From Symbiodinium natans (taxonomy: Eukaryota > Sar > Dinophyceae > Suessiales > Symbiodiniaceae), in contig CAJNDS010002413.1 of the NCBI GenBank assembly GCA_905221605.1, positions 211,001-275,000 on the forward strand: DNA of 64,000 bases, read 5' to 3'. Below the pieces are notes generated by a model that made no database searches, had not been told where the DNA came from, and saw only the letters and a list, made by a program, of their open reading frames with translations. This document shows, piece after piece, positions 1 to 10,379 of the stretch; position 1 is the stretch's first letter; each line of letters starts with the position of its first letter. A program made the position numbers and the translations under genes.

Positions 1-199
1 GTTACGGGCTTAGGGCTTTAGGGTTTATGGGTTAAGGGGTTTCTGTTTCTAGGGTTGAGGGTTTTTTGAGCTTCTTAGAGTCTAGGCGTTGAGGGGTTGA
101 GAGGTTAAGGATTCAGGGTTTTTGGGGGCCCAGGATTTAGGGTTTTTGGGACCTACGTAGGTTATGTGCTTTAGTTAACCCAGGGTTAGGCGTGAGGGG

Positions 200-330
200 T
201 TAGGGTTTAGGGTTTAGGGTTTAGGGTTTAGGGTTTAGGGTTTAGGGTTTAGGGTTTAGGGTTTAGGGTTTAGGGTTTAGGGTTTAGGGTTTAGGGTTTA
301 GGGTTTAGGGTTTAGGGTTTAGGGCTTTGG
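200..330 (+). repeat. interstitial telomere-type array (TTTAGGG)n
   Basis: About 18 near-perfect heptamers. Flanking 1-199 is degenerate heptamer sequence with no gene seen. Confidence 0.97.
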
Positions 331-442
331 GATGTAGGGGCTTAGGGTTTTCAGGGCTTCAGGGTCTTCATTCGGAGGCTTCAGGGGGAGGGGACCAGGC
401 AATCCAGGAAATCCAGAGCCTCAGGGCTGAGGGCTCGCAGAA

Positions 443-600
443 ACTTTCGTTCTTTCGCTCTTTCGTTCTTGCATTCTTTCATTCTTTCATTCTTTCATTC
501 TTTCATTCTTTCATTCTTTCGCTCTTTAATTCTTTCATTCTTTCATTCTTTCCTTTTTTCTTTCTTTCCTTTTTATTTCTTTCTTTCTCTCTCCTTCTTT
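443..600 (+). repeat. TTC/ATTCTTTC pyrimidine microsatellite
   Basis: TTCATTCTTTCATTC repeats with runs of T and C; the long frames here are artefacts. Confidence 0.95.
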
Positions 601-734
601 TATCTTGCATGTTGTTGCTTTGTTTCTGTCATTTTGCATTTGTTCCTCTTTCGTTTCTTGGCCTTCTCTAAAGAATGAAGGCAGGAAAGAGGACCCTACA
701 GAGAAAGACGCAAAGAAAGATCACGTGCATGGAA

Positions 735-1995
735 TAAGGGTTTAGGGTTTAGGGTCCCTAAACCCTAAACTCTAAACCCTAAACCCTAAATCCTAAACCT
801 AAACTCTTCTGCTCCTAGGCTTTGGTAAGCCCTGGGTGGTTCAGGGTGCAGGGTCCAAGGCAAAACCCTCAGCCTCAACCCTTAACCCTGAGCCCCTACA
901 CCCTAGACCCTCTCAACCCTTGTAGGGCTTCAAGTCGTTGACCCCGAACCCCGAACCCTAAACCCTAAACCCTCAACCCTACGCCCTAAGTCCCAAAACC
1001 CTAAAACCCTAAACCCTAAACCCTAAACCCTAAACCCTAAACCCTAAACAATACCTAGGACCTTTAGGCCTTGGAGTTCCAGGATTCACGGCATGAACGG
1101 CTAGAGCCCTACACTCTGAAGCCCCCAACTTCCGAAAGTCCCAGGAAGCGCTTAGGGTTTAGGGTTTAGGGTTTAGGGTTTAGGGTTTAGGGTTTAGGGT
1201 TTAGGGTTTAGGGTTTAGGGTTTAGGGCTCAGGGTTAAGGATGTGTTTCTTGGGGTCACGGGGATTCTTGGAAACCCCAACCCATAGCCCCAGTTTTCTT
1301 TTAGACCCTGAAAGCCCCCGAGCCCTCAAGTATCCCTGGGAGGGGAGAGAACTTCAGCTGCCAACACGCCGAAGTCCTAAACCCGACACCCTGAAACCCT
1401 AAACCCTGAACACCCCCACCCCCCCACCCCAGAACAACAACAAAAAGAACTAAAGACCTAAACCCTAGAACCCAAAACCCTACAATCAAAGGTGCCGAGA
1501 AACCCTAGCCCTAAACCATCCTGAACCCCTAAACCCTGAAATCCTAAAGCCTCAAACCCTGAACCCTAAAGCCCTTAGCCCTAAAGCCCTAAGCCCTAAA
1601 CGCTTGAACCCTAAGCTCAGCACCCTAAAGCCCTACAAATTTAAAGCCCTAGGCCCTAGATCCAGAGCCCTACACGCTAAAGCCCTAAACCCTGAAGCCT
1701 AAGCTCTAAACCCTAAAGCCCTACAGCCCTAAACCCTAAACCCTGAACCCTACACCCTAAGCCCTGAGCCCTAAACCCCAACCCTAAACCCCCAACCCCT
1801 AAAGCCCCAAACCCTGAACCCTACACCCTAAGCCCTGAGCCCTAAACCCCAAACCCCAAACCCTAAAACTGAAGCCCTAGACCCTAGACCCTAGACCCTA
1901 GACTCCAGACCCTAAACCCTAAACCCTAAACCCTAAACCCTAGCCCTAAACCCTAAACCCTAGCCCGAAACCCTAAACCCTAAGCCCTAAACTCA
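735..1995. repeat. degenerate telomeric block, mostly CCCTAAA with one TTTAGGG array
   Basis: Near-perfect CCCTAAA at 954-1048, TTTAGGG at 1150-1226, decayed CCCTAAA/CCCTAGA/CCCTGAA at 1500-1995. A head-to-head junction lies at 737-790. No gene seen. Confidence 0.9.
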
Positions 1996-2076
1996 TCGAA
2001 GGCCTGGAGTTGCGGCGCACGGCCGCGACGAGGGCCGCGTAGTCAGGGAGGCCTCCAAGGGGTGGCCCGGAGGGGG
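1996..2076 (-). CDS. orphan exon-like island (GLPDYAALVAAVRRNSRPSM)
   Basis: GC-rich 80-bp island between CCCTAAA (left) and TTTAGGG (right) arrays, open on the minus strand. A similar GC-rich island at 4315-4390 reads RAPNGAESFAPAPRVHLDPP. Short, so chance openness is possible. Confidence 0.25.
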
Positions 2077-2460
2077 TTTAGGGTTTAGGGTTTAGGGTTT
2101 AGGTTTTGGGGTTTAGGGTTCAGGGTTTAGGGTTAGGGTTCAGGGTTTCGGGTTCAAGGTCCAGGGTTTCGGGCTCAGGGTTATGGGGTTTGCGAGCCCG
2201 TCGGGTTTCGGTTTAGGGGCTTGCGGGCTTCGGGCTTGGGGTTTGGGGGCTCTGGGGGTTTGGGGGAGATGGGGGGCTCAAGCGCTTTTTGGAGATTTAA
2301 GCATTGGCATTGAGGGTTCAGGGTGCAGGGCGTGGGGCTTCGTGCCGAAGGTTTACCCTAAGTTTAGGGTTTAGGGTTTCGGGTTTAGGGTTTCGGGTTT
2401 CGGGTTTAGGGTTTAGGGCAGGGTTTAGGGTTTCGGGTTTGGGGTATGCACGCTTTGTCG
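2077..2460 (+). repeat. degenerate TTTAGGG/TTTCGGG block
   Basis: Heptamers with TTTCGGG and TTCAGGG variants around 2200-2340 of GC-rich spacer. No gene supported. Confidence 0.9.
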
Positions 2461-2865
2461 GGGAGGGATGATGTTGGGGCACTTAGGCTTGAAGAAAAGA
2501 CTTGTAGGTTGATTCGCGCATCTCACGCCTACAAAGCAAGACCCCCAAATCTCACACCCTGCAACCTAAACCCTAAACCCTAAACACCAAACCCCAAACC
2601 CTGCGCCAGACCAGTGATGTAAGGGGAGCCACTTGCTTTCTGAGTTTTTGCAGGGGGGAGGACGGTTCACCTCTGGGTTCTACTAAGGGGTGTTCACGGT
2701 TTAGGGCTTAGGCAAGTGGAGCCCTGGGTAAGGGGTCATTTAGCAATGGCGTTTTAGGGCTTCAGGGTTTCAGGGTTCGGGATTTAGGGCTAAACCCTAA
2801 ACCCCAAACCCTAAACCCTAAACCCTAAACCCTAAACCCTAAACCCTAAACCCTAAAGCCTAAAC

Positions 2866-2929
2866 CTCGCGTCGCGGACTCGCCTGTCTCTGCTTCCACG
2901 ACATCCCGCCAGCGCTGTTGCAGGAAGGC
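2866..2929 (-). CDS. orphan exon AFLQQRWRDVVEAETGES
   Basis: 64 nt between a CGCCAG|G acceptor and a GT donor, phase-0 start. It is flanked by CCCTAAA on the plus-left and TTTAGGG on the plus-right like the assigned exons. Family unknown. Confidence 0.4.
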
Positions 2930-3399
2930 CTGGCGAGAGGGGGGATTGAAGGTTCGCCGACTGGGTTTAGGATTTAGGGTTGGGGTTTTGGGTTTAGGGT
3001 TTAGGGTTTAGGATTTAGGGTTTAGGGTTTGGGGTTTAGGGTTCAGTGGTATAAGGAGGGACCCCTAGAAAGGACCCTTAATCTTATTCCCCTATATGAC
3101 CCCTATATAGAGTCCCTGTATACCGAAGTAGCCCCCAAATAACCCCTAAATAACCCCTGAGGTCCCTTGTCCTTCTTTAGCCCCTTGAGGCTGCGGAACA
3201 GCAGTGCAAAGCTAACCCTAAACCCTAAGCTTGGGGCCCACATGCTGGCCACAGGCCTTATGAGCCTCGGCTTCCAAAGTTTGAGGTTGAAGACCTACCC
3301 CCTAGACCCTAGACGCTAGAGACTAGATACTAGATACTAGACCCCAGACCCTAGACCCTAGGCCCTAAACCGCCTAAGCCCCTAAACCCTGAACCATCC

Positions 3400-3620
3400 T
3401 CAACTCACCTTGCGAGGATCTGCTTCCCCCAATTCCCCTTACTCGCAAATACAGCATCCCTTGAAGAGACCCCTACACCCTAAACCCTAAACACCAAACC
3501 CTAAACCCTAACCCATGAACGGGGAAGTTAATGCTCTGCCGGCCCAACGAATATCAACAAATTCCCTCTGCGCGAAGCCACACCATGCCCAAAGGACGGT
3601 GAGGGTTCCTGTGTTCGGCT
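3400..3620 (-). CDS. two orphan exon-like islands
   Basis: 3410-3470 reads DAVFASKGNWGKQILAR and ends at CGCAAG|GTGAGT, a good GT donor. 3520-3620 reads TLTVLWAWCGFAQREFVDIR, then WAGRALTSP. CCCTAAA repeats separate them. More than one frame is open in the first. Family unknown. Confidence 0.3.
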
Positions 3621-4539
3621 CCTAAACCCTGAACCCGAAACCCTATTTCCGAAACCCTAAACCCTAAACCCTGAACCCGTGGTAATGGAGGGTTAGCCTA
3701 AACACTAAACCCTCCTTCCAAGGGTGCAGGTGCCTTTGCCGCATCGTCGAGGACTGGCAAGGGGTTGGGAGTTTCCAGGGTTCAAGGCTCGGGGCTGGGA
3801 GGTGCTTTGGGTGTTTGGGTTTAGGGTTTAGGGTTTAGGGTATGGGGTTTAGGGCTATATGTTTCAGGTGTTTCTGGTTCTGGGATTGTAAGGGCTTATG
3901 ATATAAAAAAAAAAACGGCTTTAGGGGCTTGTCAGGGCTTATGATCTTTATCGGGGCTTGGGGGGCTGGGCCTTCACAGTCCTGCCCTGAGCCCTGTAGG
4001 AGGGAGTTGCGGCATCAGGGTTCATGGTTTCGGGTCTAGGGCTTAGGGGGATATGTTCTTTCTTATATCCCCCCCAAATCACCCTTCAAGAGAGCCAGGA
4101 TGTAAACCCTGTTGAAGCCGTCAAACATGAAAACCCTGAAACCCTGAGCTTGGCATCCCCAACCCCAAACCCTAACCCTAAACCCTAACCAAACTCCAAA
4201 CCCCAAACCCTAAACCCTGCCCCTAAACCCTAAACCCCAACCTCCAAACCCTAAGCCCCAAACCCTAAATCCTGAACCCTAAACCCGAAACCCGAAACCC
4301 TAAACCCAGAAGGGGGCCTTCCTTGGGCGGGTCGAGGTGCACGCGGGGCGCCGGCGCGAAGCTCTCGGCGCCGTTGGGCGCGCGGCCGAGGCGCCTCTTT
4401 TTGGGGGTTTTAGGGTTTAGGAATAGGGTTTAGGGTTTAGGGTTTAGGGTTTAGGGTTTAGGGTTTAGGGTTTTGTGCTGTTGAGAGTGTTAGGGTTTAG
4501 GGCTTAGGGGTTAGGGTTTTAGGGTTGATACGAAAACCT

Positions 4540-5600
4540 CTTTTTCTCTTTGTTTCATAACGAAAATCTCTATTTCTCTCCATTTTGTCTATATTGTCAT
4601 AGTTTCCTCTATATTTCATGAGGAAGACATGAGAGAGGAATACATGAGGAATTAATTCTCTGTGATATCTCAATATGCGACTTGCAATTAAAAGTGTTTT
4701 TGTTCCTCTTGTCCTATTGCAATAGCAAAACCATTATTTTCTCTGTATCTTAATGGGAGAATCTCCAATTTCTTGAAATTTGAACATGAAAACCTCTCTC
4801 TTTTCTCCGTACTTTAACAGGAAAACCTTTTTAATTTGTGCATATTTTGATATGAAAACCTCTCTTTTCTTGCTATTTTCTATATGAGCCTTTTTTTCAT
4901 TGTGTGGCGTGTTGTAATGGCATGGGTATCCTACGCGGGCCTACGCGTCAGCTCATGTTTAGTAGGCGCGTGGCCTACGCGCAGAGTATGTTGTTGACGC
5001 GTGCCTACGCGGACCTACGCGGCAAGCATAGACAAACTACGCGGATCTCCGCGCCCATACTGCATAGACTTGCCTACGCGGACCCTACGCAGACCTACGC
5101 CCTGCAGGCAAAATGCTACGCGGCCGACTTTCAATGATCGCGTTTCTATGTAGGCTTGCTCCTAGAAAAAAAACGCTGCTCAATATTTGAATATCAAGAC
5201 CTCTATATTTCAATATGAACCCTCTACATTTTCGTTATATTTTAGAATGAAAATCTTTATTTCCTCTGTGTTTCTCTGTATTCTATAACGAAAACCTCTA
5301 TTTCTCTGGTCTGTAGTTTTCTAGTTTGTCAATATTTTTAGACTTCTTCTCTATATTTCACGAGGAAGACATGAAAGAGGAATACATGAAAAGCTAACTC
5401 TCTACATTTTATAAGAATACATGCACTTTGTTTGTTTGTGACTCGCAGACAACAAGTATTCTTGTTCATGTTGCCATATTCTCATAACACAAGCTCTGTT
5501 TTCTCGATTCTTTGCTAAGAAGATGTTCATATCTCTGTTTTTAATCGGAAAAATCAACTTCCTCTATCAGTTCTGAATTCTCGTAGAAAAGCAGGCCCCC
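4540..5600. repeat. AT-rich non-telomeric block with a duplicated GAAAACCTCTATTTC element
   Basis: 4555-4660 and 5280-5400 share CATAACGAAAAYCTCTATTTCTC, then TTCATGAGGAAGACATGA and GAGGAATACATGA. They enclose the TACGCG cluster. The block has almost no telomere repeats, unlike its surroundings. Confidence 0.8.
4926..5130. repeat. cluster of CCTACGCG(G/T) motifs
   Basis: About ten TACGCG or close variants in 200 bp (e.g. CTACGCGGGCCTACGCGTCA). Spacing is irregular, so this is not a simple tandem repeat. The covering 77-codon frame is probably chance. Confidence 0.8.
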
Positions 5601-5870
5601 GCATTTGCAATCAAAATGCTTGCATCATGGCTTTGGGAGGGATTCGTATGCTTTGAAAAAGCGGGGTTGGGGGTGCGCAGCCCCCCCCCCCCCCCATTTG
5701 CAAGCACAATGCTCTCATGGGTTTGAAAGGGATCTGACGCAGGCTTGCCCGGCTAAAAAGCGGGGGGTTTCGGGGGGGGGGGGGGGGGGGGGGAGGGTGG
5801 GAGCAAATAAATGTCCTCCTGGGGGGCGGGGAGGAAGGGGGGGGGGGGGGGGGGGGCGCGTTCTTTTTTT
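5600..5870 (+). repeat. two-copy direct repeat with G/C runs
   Basis: GCATTTGCAATCAAAATGCT...AAAAAGCGGGG (5606-5670) and CCATTTGCAAGCACAATGCT...AAAAAGCGGGG (5694-5770), followed by long G runs at 5772-5792 and 5837-5856. Confidence 0.75.
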
Positions 5871-6064
5871 TGCTGCGGGTGCGGGTTTTTATTTTTGCTG
5901 CGGGTGTGGGGGCGACACGCGCCAGGTCACTCGCTTACCAGGGCGGCCCCTGAAAAAAAACCTCTCAAAAAAGCACCCACAACAAAACAAAACACGGGTT
6001 CCACCCCCAGAAGAAGCCCCTCAACCCTAAACCCTGAACCCTAAACCAAACCCTAAGCCCCACC

Positions 6065-6147
6065 CGTGAGCCAGCCTCAGCACTTCATATGCCCAGCTTT
6101 CGTCAAACTTGCTGCCCATCTCCTCGAACCATTGAGCCCCGTCAGGG
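6065..6147 (-). CDS. orphan exon, sulfotransferase C-terminal-like (SKFDESW)
   Basis: Minus frame reads AQWFEEMGSKFDESWAYEVL, then RLAHG; an AG|G acceptor lies at 6123. A (S)KFDxxW segment follows the YEDL region in sulfotransferases. It is 16 kb past the last clear sulfotransferase exon with the START gene in between, so it is more likely from a second gene than the same one. Confidence 0.4.
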
Positions 6148-6182
6148 CTTAGGGTTTAGGGTTTTGGGGTTTAGGGTCCAGG

Positions 6183-6325
6183 GTTTTGAGGGTTTTGGGG
6201 GGTTTTGGGGGTTTGGGGGGTTTTGGGGGTTTTGGGGGTTTTGGGGGTTTTGAGGGCTTTGGGAGTTTTGGGGGTTTTGGGGGTTTTGCGGGCTTTGGGG
6301 GTTTTGGGGGTTTGGGGGGTTTGGG
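6183..6325 (+). repeat. (TTTTGGGGG)n array
   Basis: Nine-base variant of the heptamer, about 14 units. Confidence 0.95.
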
Positions 6326-6914
6326 GATTCGGGTAGCCCGGCTTTACCAAATGGAGCTTCAAAGGTTTAGGTTCTCAATGGCTTTCAATGGGTTTCAAAG
6401 GCTTAGGGTTTAGGGCTCAGGGTTTTGGGGGTTGAAGGTTGTGGGTTGAGAGTTCAGGGTGCCTCTAGGTTGCAGGCTTAGGCTCTTTATGGCCGTTTAG
6501 AGCCCTTATCCCACAGGGTTAAGGGCTTGGGGCCCCAACCCCCCCACCCTCCTCCCAAAAAAAAGACGTGACTGAAACCCCGCGCAAAAGGCTAAGCCCA
6601 TCCTCTGGTACCGATGATCCTACTTCCATAGCTGAACCTTCCTGAACCCTCACCTACTTTAAACCCTAAACCCTAAACCCTAAACCCTAAACCCTAAACC
6701 CTGAACCCCCTTAAACCAGAGCTCATAAGCCCCCAAAACTCCCAGATCCTGCGAAGGCAGCCCGCAGCTCTAAACCTAGGGGATAGGATTAGGGGGACCC
6801 TTGGGGATAAAGACCCTCTGAATAAGGTCCCTGTTTAAGAGAGCCAGAAGAGGGTTCGGAAGGTGTTCCCTTTTAAGGGTACCCCTTATCCTACCTAGGA
6901 AAACTCTCAAACTC

Positions 6915-7027
6915 GGGATGTTCCCTCTCCTTCTACTTCTGGTAACAGTCCTTAATTTGGGGATTCTGGCACCCCCCTCTATATGAGAATCCCCACTAAG
7001 GACGGTTAGTATAAGAGGGCACATCCC
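6915..7027. mobile_element. fold-back element, family GGGATGTTCCC
   Basis: Ends GGGATGTTCCCTC and AGGGCACATCCC with inner GGTAACAGTCCTTA / TAAGGACGGTTAGT. Other members: 21372-21460, 35083-35181, 55638-55751, 63519-63598. Confidence 0.85.
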
Positions 7028-7270
7028 AAGGGTAAACCCTGAACCAAAAACCCCCCCCAAAAGCTGCTGAAACCCCTCTGCAGCCCGGCGTCCGCCATGC
7101 TCTCGCGGCTGCATAGGCGCAGGACGCGCTCCGTCACCTGCGGGGCTGGAAGAATATCGGGGGGGGTTTAGGGTTGAGGGTTCAGGGTTAGGAGGGTACC
7201 TTCTTGGGGTCCTTATTATAAGGGAAGCCTACTATTTTGGGAGTCTACAGTAGGGTTCCCTTATTTTCGT

Positions 7271-7507
7271 TCAAGGTACTTAACCCAGTTTTAGCTGTAC
7301 TTGAACCCACTCATAAGCTCCTTATGTGCCCTAATATGATCATAATTTAGGTCATAAGCACGGTTTAATTGTGTTTTTAAGTACCAAGAACCTCCAAGTG
7401 CTATCACCCAATTATGGTCATAGTTGGGGGACTTAAGGGGCTCACAAGTGGGTGAGATGTACACTTATCATTGGGTTAACAAGTACCATGAACCCCCAAG
7501 TAGGGCT
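7271..7507. mobile_element. two abutting fold-back elements, family CTACTTGGAGG
   Basis: The first ends TAAGTACCAAGAACCTCCAAGTG at 7400; the second ends AAGTACCATGAACCCCCAAGTAGG near 7504. Left arms are degenerate. Confidence 0.75.
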
Positions 7508-8134
7508 TAGTAGTGCTCAGCCGATCCCAGCTGGAGTTCGGCAGGACTTAGGGTTTGGGGTTTAGGGTTAGGAGTCCTTAGGGTTAGCAGGGCTTAGGGT
7601 TAGTAGGGCTGAGGGTTAGTAGGGCTTAGGGTTCAGGTTGTAGGCTTTGAGGTTGTTGAGGTTGCAGGTTCGAGTCGGAGGGTTAAGGGTTGAGGGTTTA
7701 GGTCAGGGGTTTGGTGTTTGGGGTTTGGAGTTTGGGGTTTGGGGTTTAGGGTTTGAGGTGAGCCAACTGCTCAGTCCTTGCAAGACTACAGTCTTGGCGT
7801 GGGACTGCTTGCACAACGTATATGGGAGTATACGAAAGATGTGCCCCCTAATATAGACCCCCACATAGTCGGATTCTCTTATAGCAATGGCCCCAAGAAG
7901 GTACCCCGAAATTTGGGAAGCCCCCATAAGGGTTTAGGGTTTAGGGGTTAGGGAGCCAAGGCCCCAACAAGGAATAAGGGCCCACTCTGGGTCGTAGAAT
8001 AGGATTGAATGGGAGAAGTGAGCCTTCAGCTAACATCACGTCCCCTGCCCCCCCCCCCCCCCCCCCACGAACCGCTGAAAAACTTTGAGCCCTAAAACCC
8101 CCCCAAAAGGCCTCTGAGCCCTGGGGTTTAGGGT

Positions 8135-8256
8135 TGAGGGTTCAGGGTTCAGGGTTTAGGGTTTAGGGTTTAGGGTTTAGGGTTTAGGGTTTAGGGTTTA
8201 GGGTTTAGGGTTTAGGGTTTAGGGTTTAGGGTTTAGGGTTTAGGGTTTAGGGTTTA
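8135..8256 (+). repeat. telomere-type array (TTTAGGG)n
   Basis: About 16 near-perfect units. CCCTAAA arrays follow at 8415-8455 and 8602-8712. No gene seen between 7100 and 9100 except fold-back elements and short GC-rich islands. Confidence 0.97.
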
Positions 8257-8871
8257 GGTTTACCGTGTAGCTGGCAGAGCAACCTTTTCGCCGCGGGAGG
8301 CTATATGCTTTGGTTCAGTAGACGTGCAAGCAAGGCGCGGGGTGCGGGGGGTGTAGAGAAGACCGCCAAGCAACACCCCGAATCCTGCAAAGCCTTGCAT
8401 CTCCGTAGGGTTTAACCTTAAACCCTAAACCCTAAACCCTAAACCCTAAACCCTAAAGAGCGTATGCGTAAGGGAAGCCAACGGACCCTCAAGCTGTGCA
8501 GCCCCAAGCCCGCGAATCGGGAGGACCTGAGTTCCTCCGTGCAAGGGTTCCAGCATCGGTGAAACTGAGCGCAAGCTGGCGAATTCAGCTCACTGGCGAC
8601 CCTAAACCCTAAACCCTAAACCCCGAACCCTAAACCCTAAACCCTAAACCCTGAACCCTGAACCCTGAACCCTGAACCCTAAACCCTAAACCCTAAACCC
8701 TAAACCCTAAACCTCCTATAGGCTCTAGGGCTTTACGGCTTTCCGGAGTGAGGCGTTCATGAATAAGGGAACCCATTTCAGGGTTCTACCTAGCAATGCG
8801 GAAGCCTGTCTATGGTCTTTTCTAGAAGGCACCGTACTAAACAGACTCAAAAATGGAGCCTAATTTAGAGA

Positions 8872-8872
<1 letters not shown>

Positions 8873-8908
<36 letters not shown>

Positions 8909-8927
8909 GTTTTTATCGAGAGCGGGG

Positions 8928-8960
<33 letters not shown>
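8873..8960 (+). repeat. (AT)n then (GA)n microsatellites
   Basis: (AT) at 8876-8906 and (GA) at 8931-8960. Confidence 0.97.
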
Positions 8961-8963
<3 letters not shown>

Positions 8964-9106
8964 TCCTACAAAGGGCGGTAAAACAGGCCCCAAACCCTGA
9001 ACCCTGAATCTTTGCATTCCTTCCTCACTCTTAGTAGCAAGGAAGGGACCTAGAACCCAGAACCCAGAACCCAGAACCCTAAACCCAAAACCCTAAACCG
9101 CAAAAC

Positions 9107-9215
9107 CAATGGGCTGCCAGGCATTTCGATCGCCAGCAAGTCAATGAGGCGAAGCAGGGCATTCGCAGCACTTGCCATCCAAAACGAGGCCAAGGAGGTA
9201 ACCCGCACCCGGGGG
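9107..9215 (+). CDS. orphan plus-strand exon-like island
   Basis: Plus frame reads NGLPGISIASKSMRRSRAFA, then ALAIQNEAKEVTRTR across the whole island between arrays. It is one of few islands reading better on the plus strand. Function unknown. Confidence 0.25.
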
Positions 9216-9489
9216 GGTTCCAGGCCTAGGGATGTTTAGGGTTTAGGGTTTAGGGTTTAGGGTTTAGGGTTTAGGGTTTAGGGTTTAGGGTTCAGCATCT
9301 CAAGTTTCGAGCATTTGCTAGGCCAGCAGTGTGTGTAGGCAACGGAAAAAAACCACCCGCCCAAAGAATCCCATAACATTACGAAAATAGAAAGTTTATT
9401 CATTTCTTTTCAGAGGCACCAAGAGGCCAAACAATCACACAGACCTCAAGGTATTCCATGCAGGAACCCTGAGTCTGTGCCCTGCTGCC

Positions 9490-9990
9490 TTATTGAATAT
9501 GGCCCCCCCGTCCCGGGGCCTGCCCGGGACTTTGTCCTAAACCGTCCCGGAATGTCCGGGACAAATGTCTCGGGGCCCTCCCGGGACCATCGCAAGCGTG
9601 AATCCCCAACCCGGACTCGAAGTTTCATTCGTGCTGAACCATGGAGGGTTAGAGAGCCCGAACAATGCGGGTCGAAGGGGTCGGAAGGGTCGAAATGGAT
9701 CAAATTCTCCAATAATTCCTGAACAATTTGGGGGGGTGGAAGGGGTCGGAGGGATCAAATTGATCAAATTCTCCAATTCGTGCCGAACAATGGGGGGTTC
9801 AAAGGGGTCCGAGGGATCGAAATTGATCAAATTCTCCGATTCGTGCTGAACAATGGGGGTGTTAGAGGAGTAAGAGGGGTCGAAATGGATCGAATTCTCC
9901 AATTCGTGCTGCAGAACAATGGGGGGCGGGGGGGGGGGGCAAAAGAAAGTCAACAAAAAAGAAACTGATCAAATTCTCCAATTCGTGCTT
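9490..9990. repeat. 63-bp minisatellite preceded by CCCGGGAC inverted repeats
   Basis: GATCAAATTCTCCAATTCGT recurs near 9704, 9768, 9831, 9894 and 9973, mostly 63-64 bp apart. 9505-9595 contains several GTCCCGG/CCCGGGAC inverted motifs. Open frames of 80-139 codons on both strands follow from the in-frame period. Confidence 0.9.
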
Positions 9991-10379
9991 CACATTAGGG
10001 ATATAAGGTTAAGGGGTTTTGTTGTAGGGTTTCGTGTGTAGGGCTACCCTAAGTAGCCCGAAGCTCTGAACCCTAAGCCCCAAACCCGAAACCCTAAAGC
10101 CTAAACCCTAAACCCTAAACCCCAAACACTAACTTTAGTGCCCCTGCGAAAGCAGCTTAGGAACAGCCCTGAGCCTAAAGCCCCATATTCCCAGCAGCCC
10201 GCACCCACCCTGCACCCAAAGGGTTTAGGGTTTACGGCTGAGGGTACCTCAAGCCCCCTGGCCCTAAACCCTAAACCCTAAACCCTAAACGCTAAACCCT
10301 AAACCCTAAAGCCCTAAACCCTAAACAGGATACCTCCAGACCCTGGGGCACGGCGGGGGCCTCCAAGGAGGCCTAAACC

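Noticed and set aside
327-678. Two overlapping frames rich in Ser/Phe/Leu
   Set aside because: Translation of the TTCATTC microsatellite; no domain and no coding signal outside the repeat.
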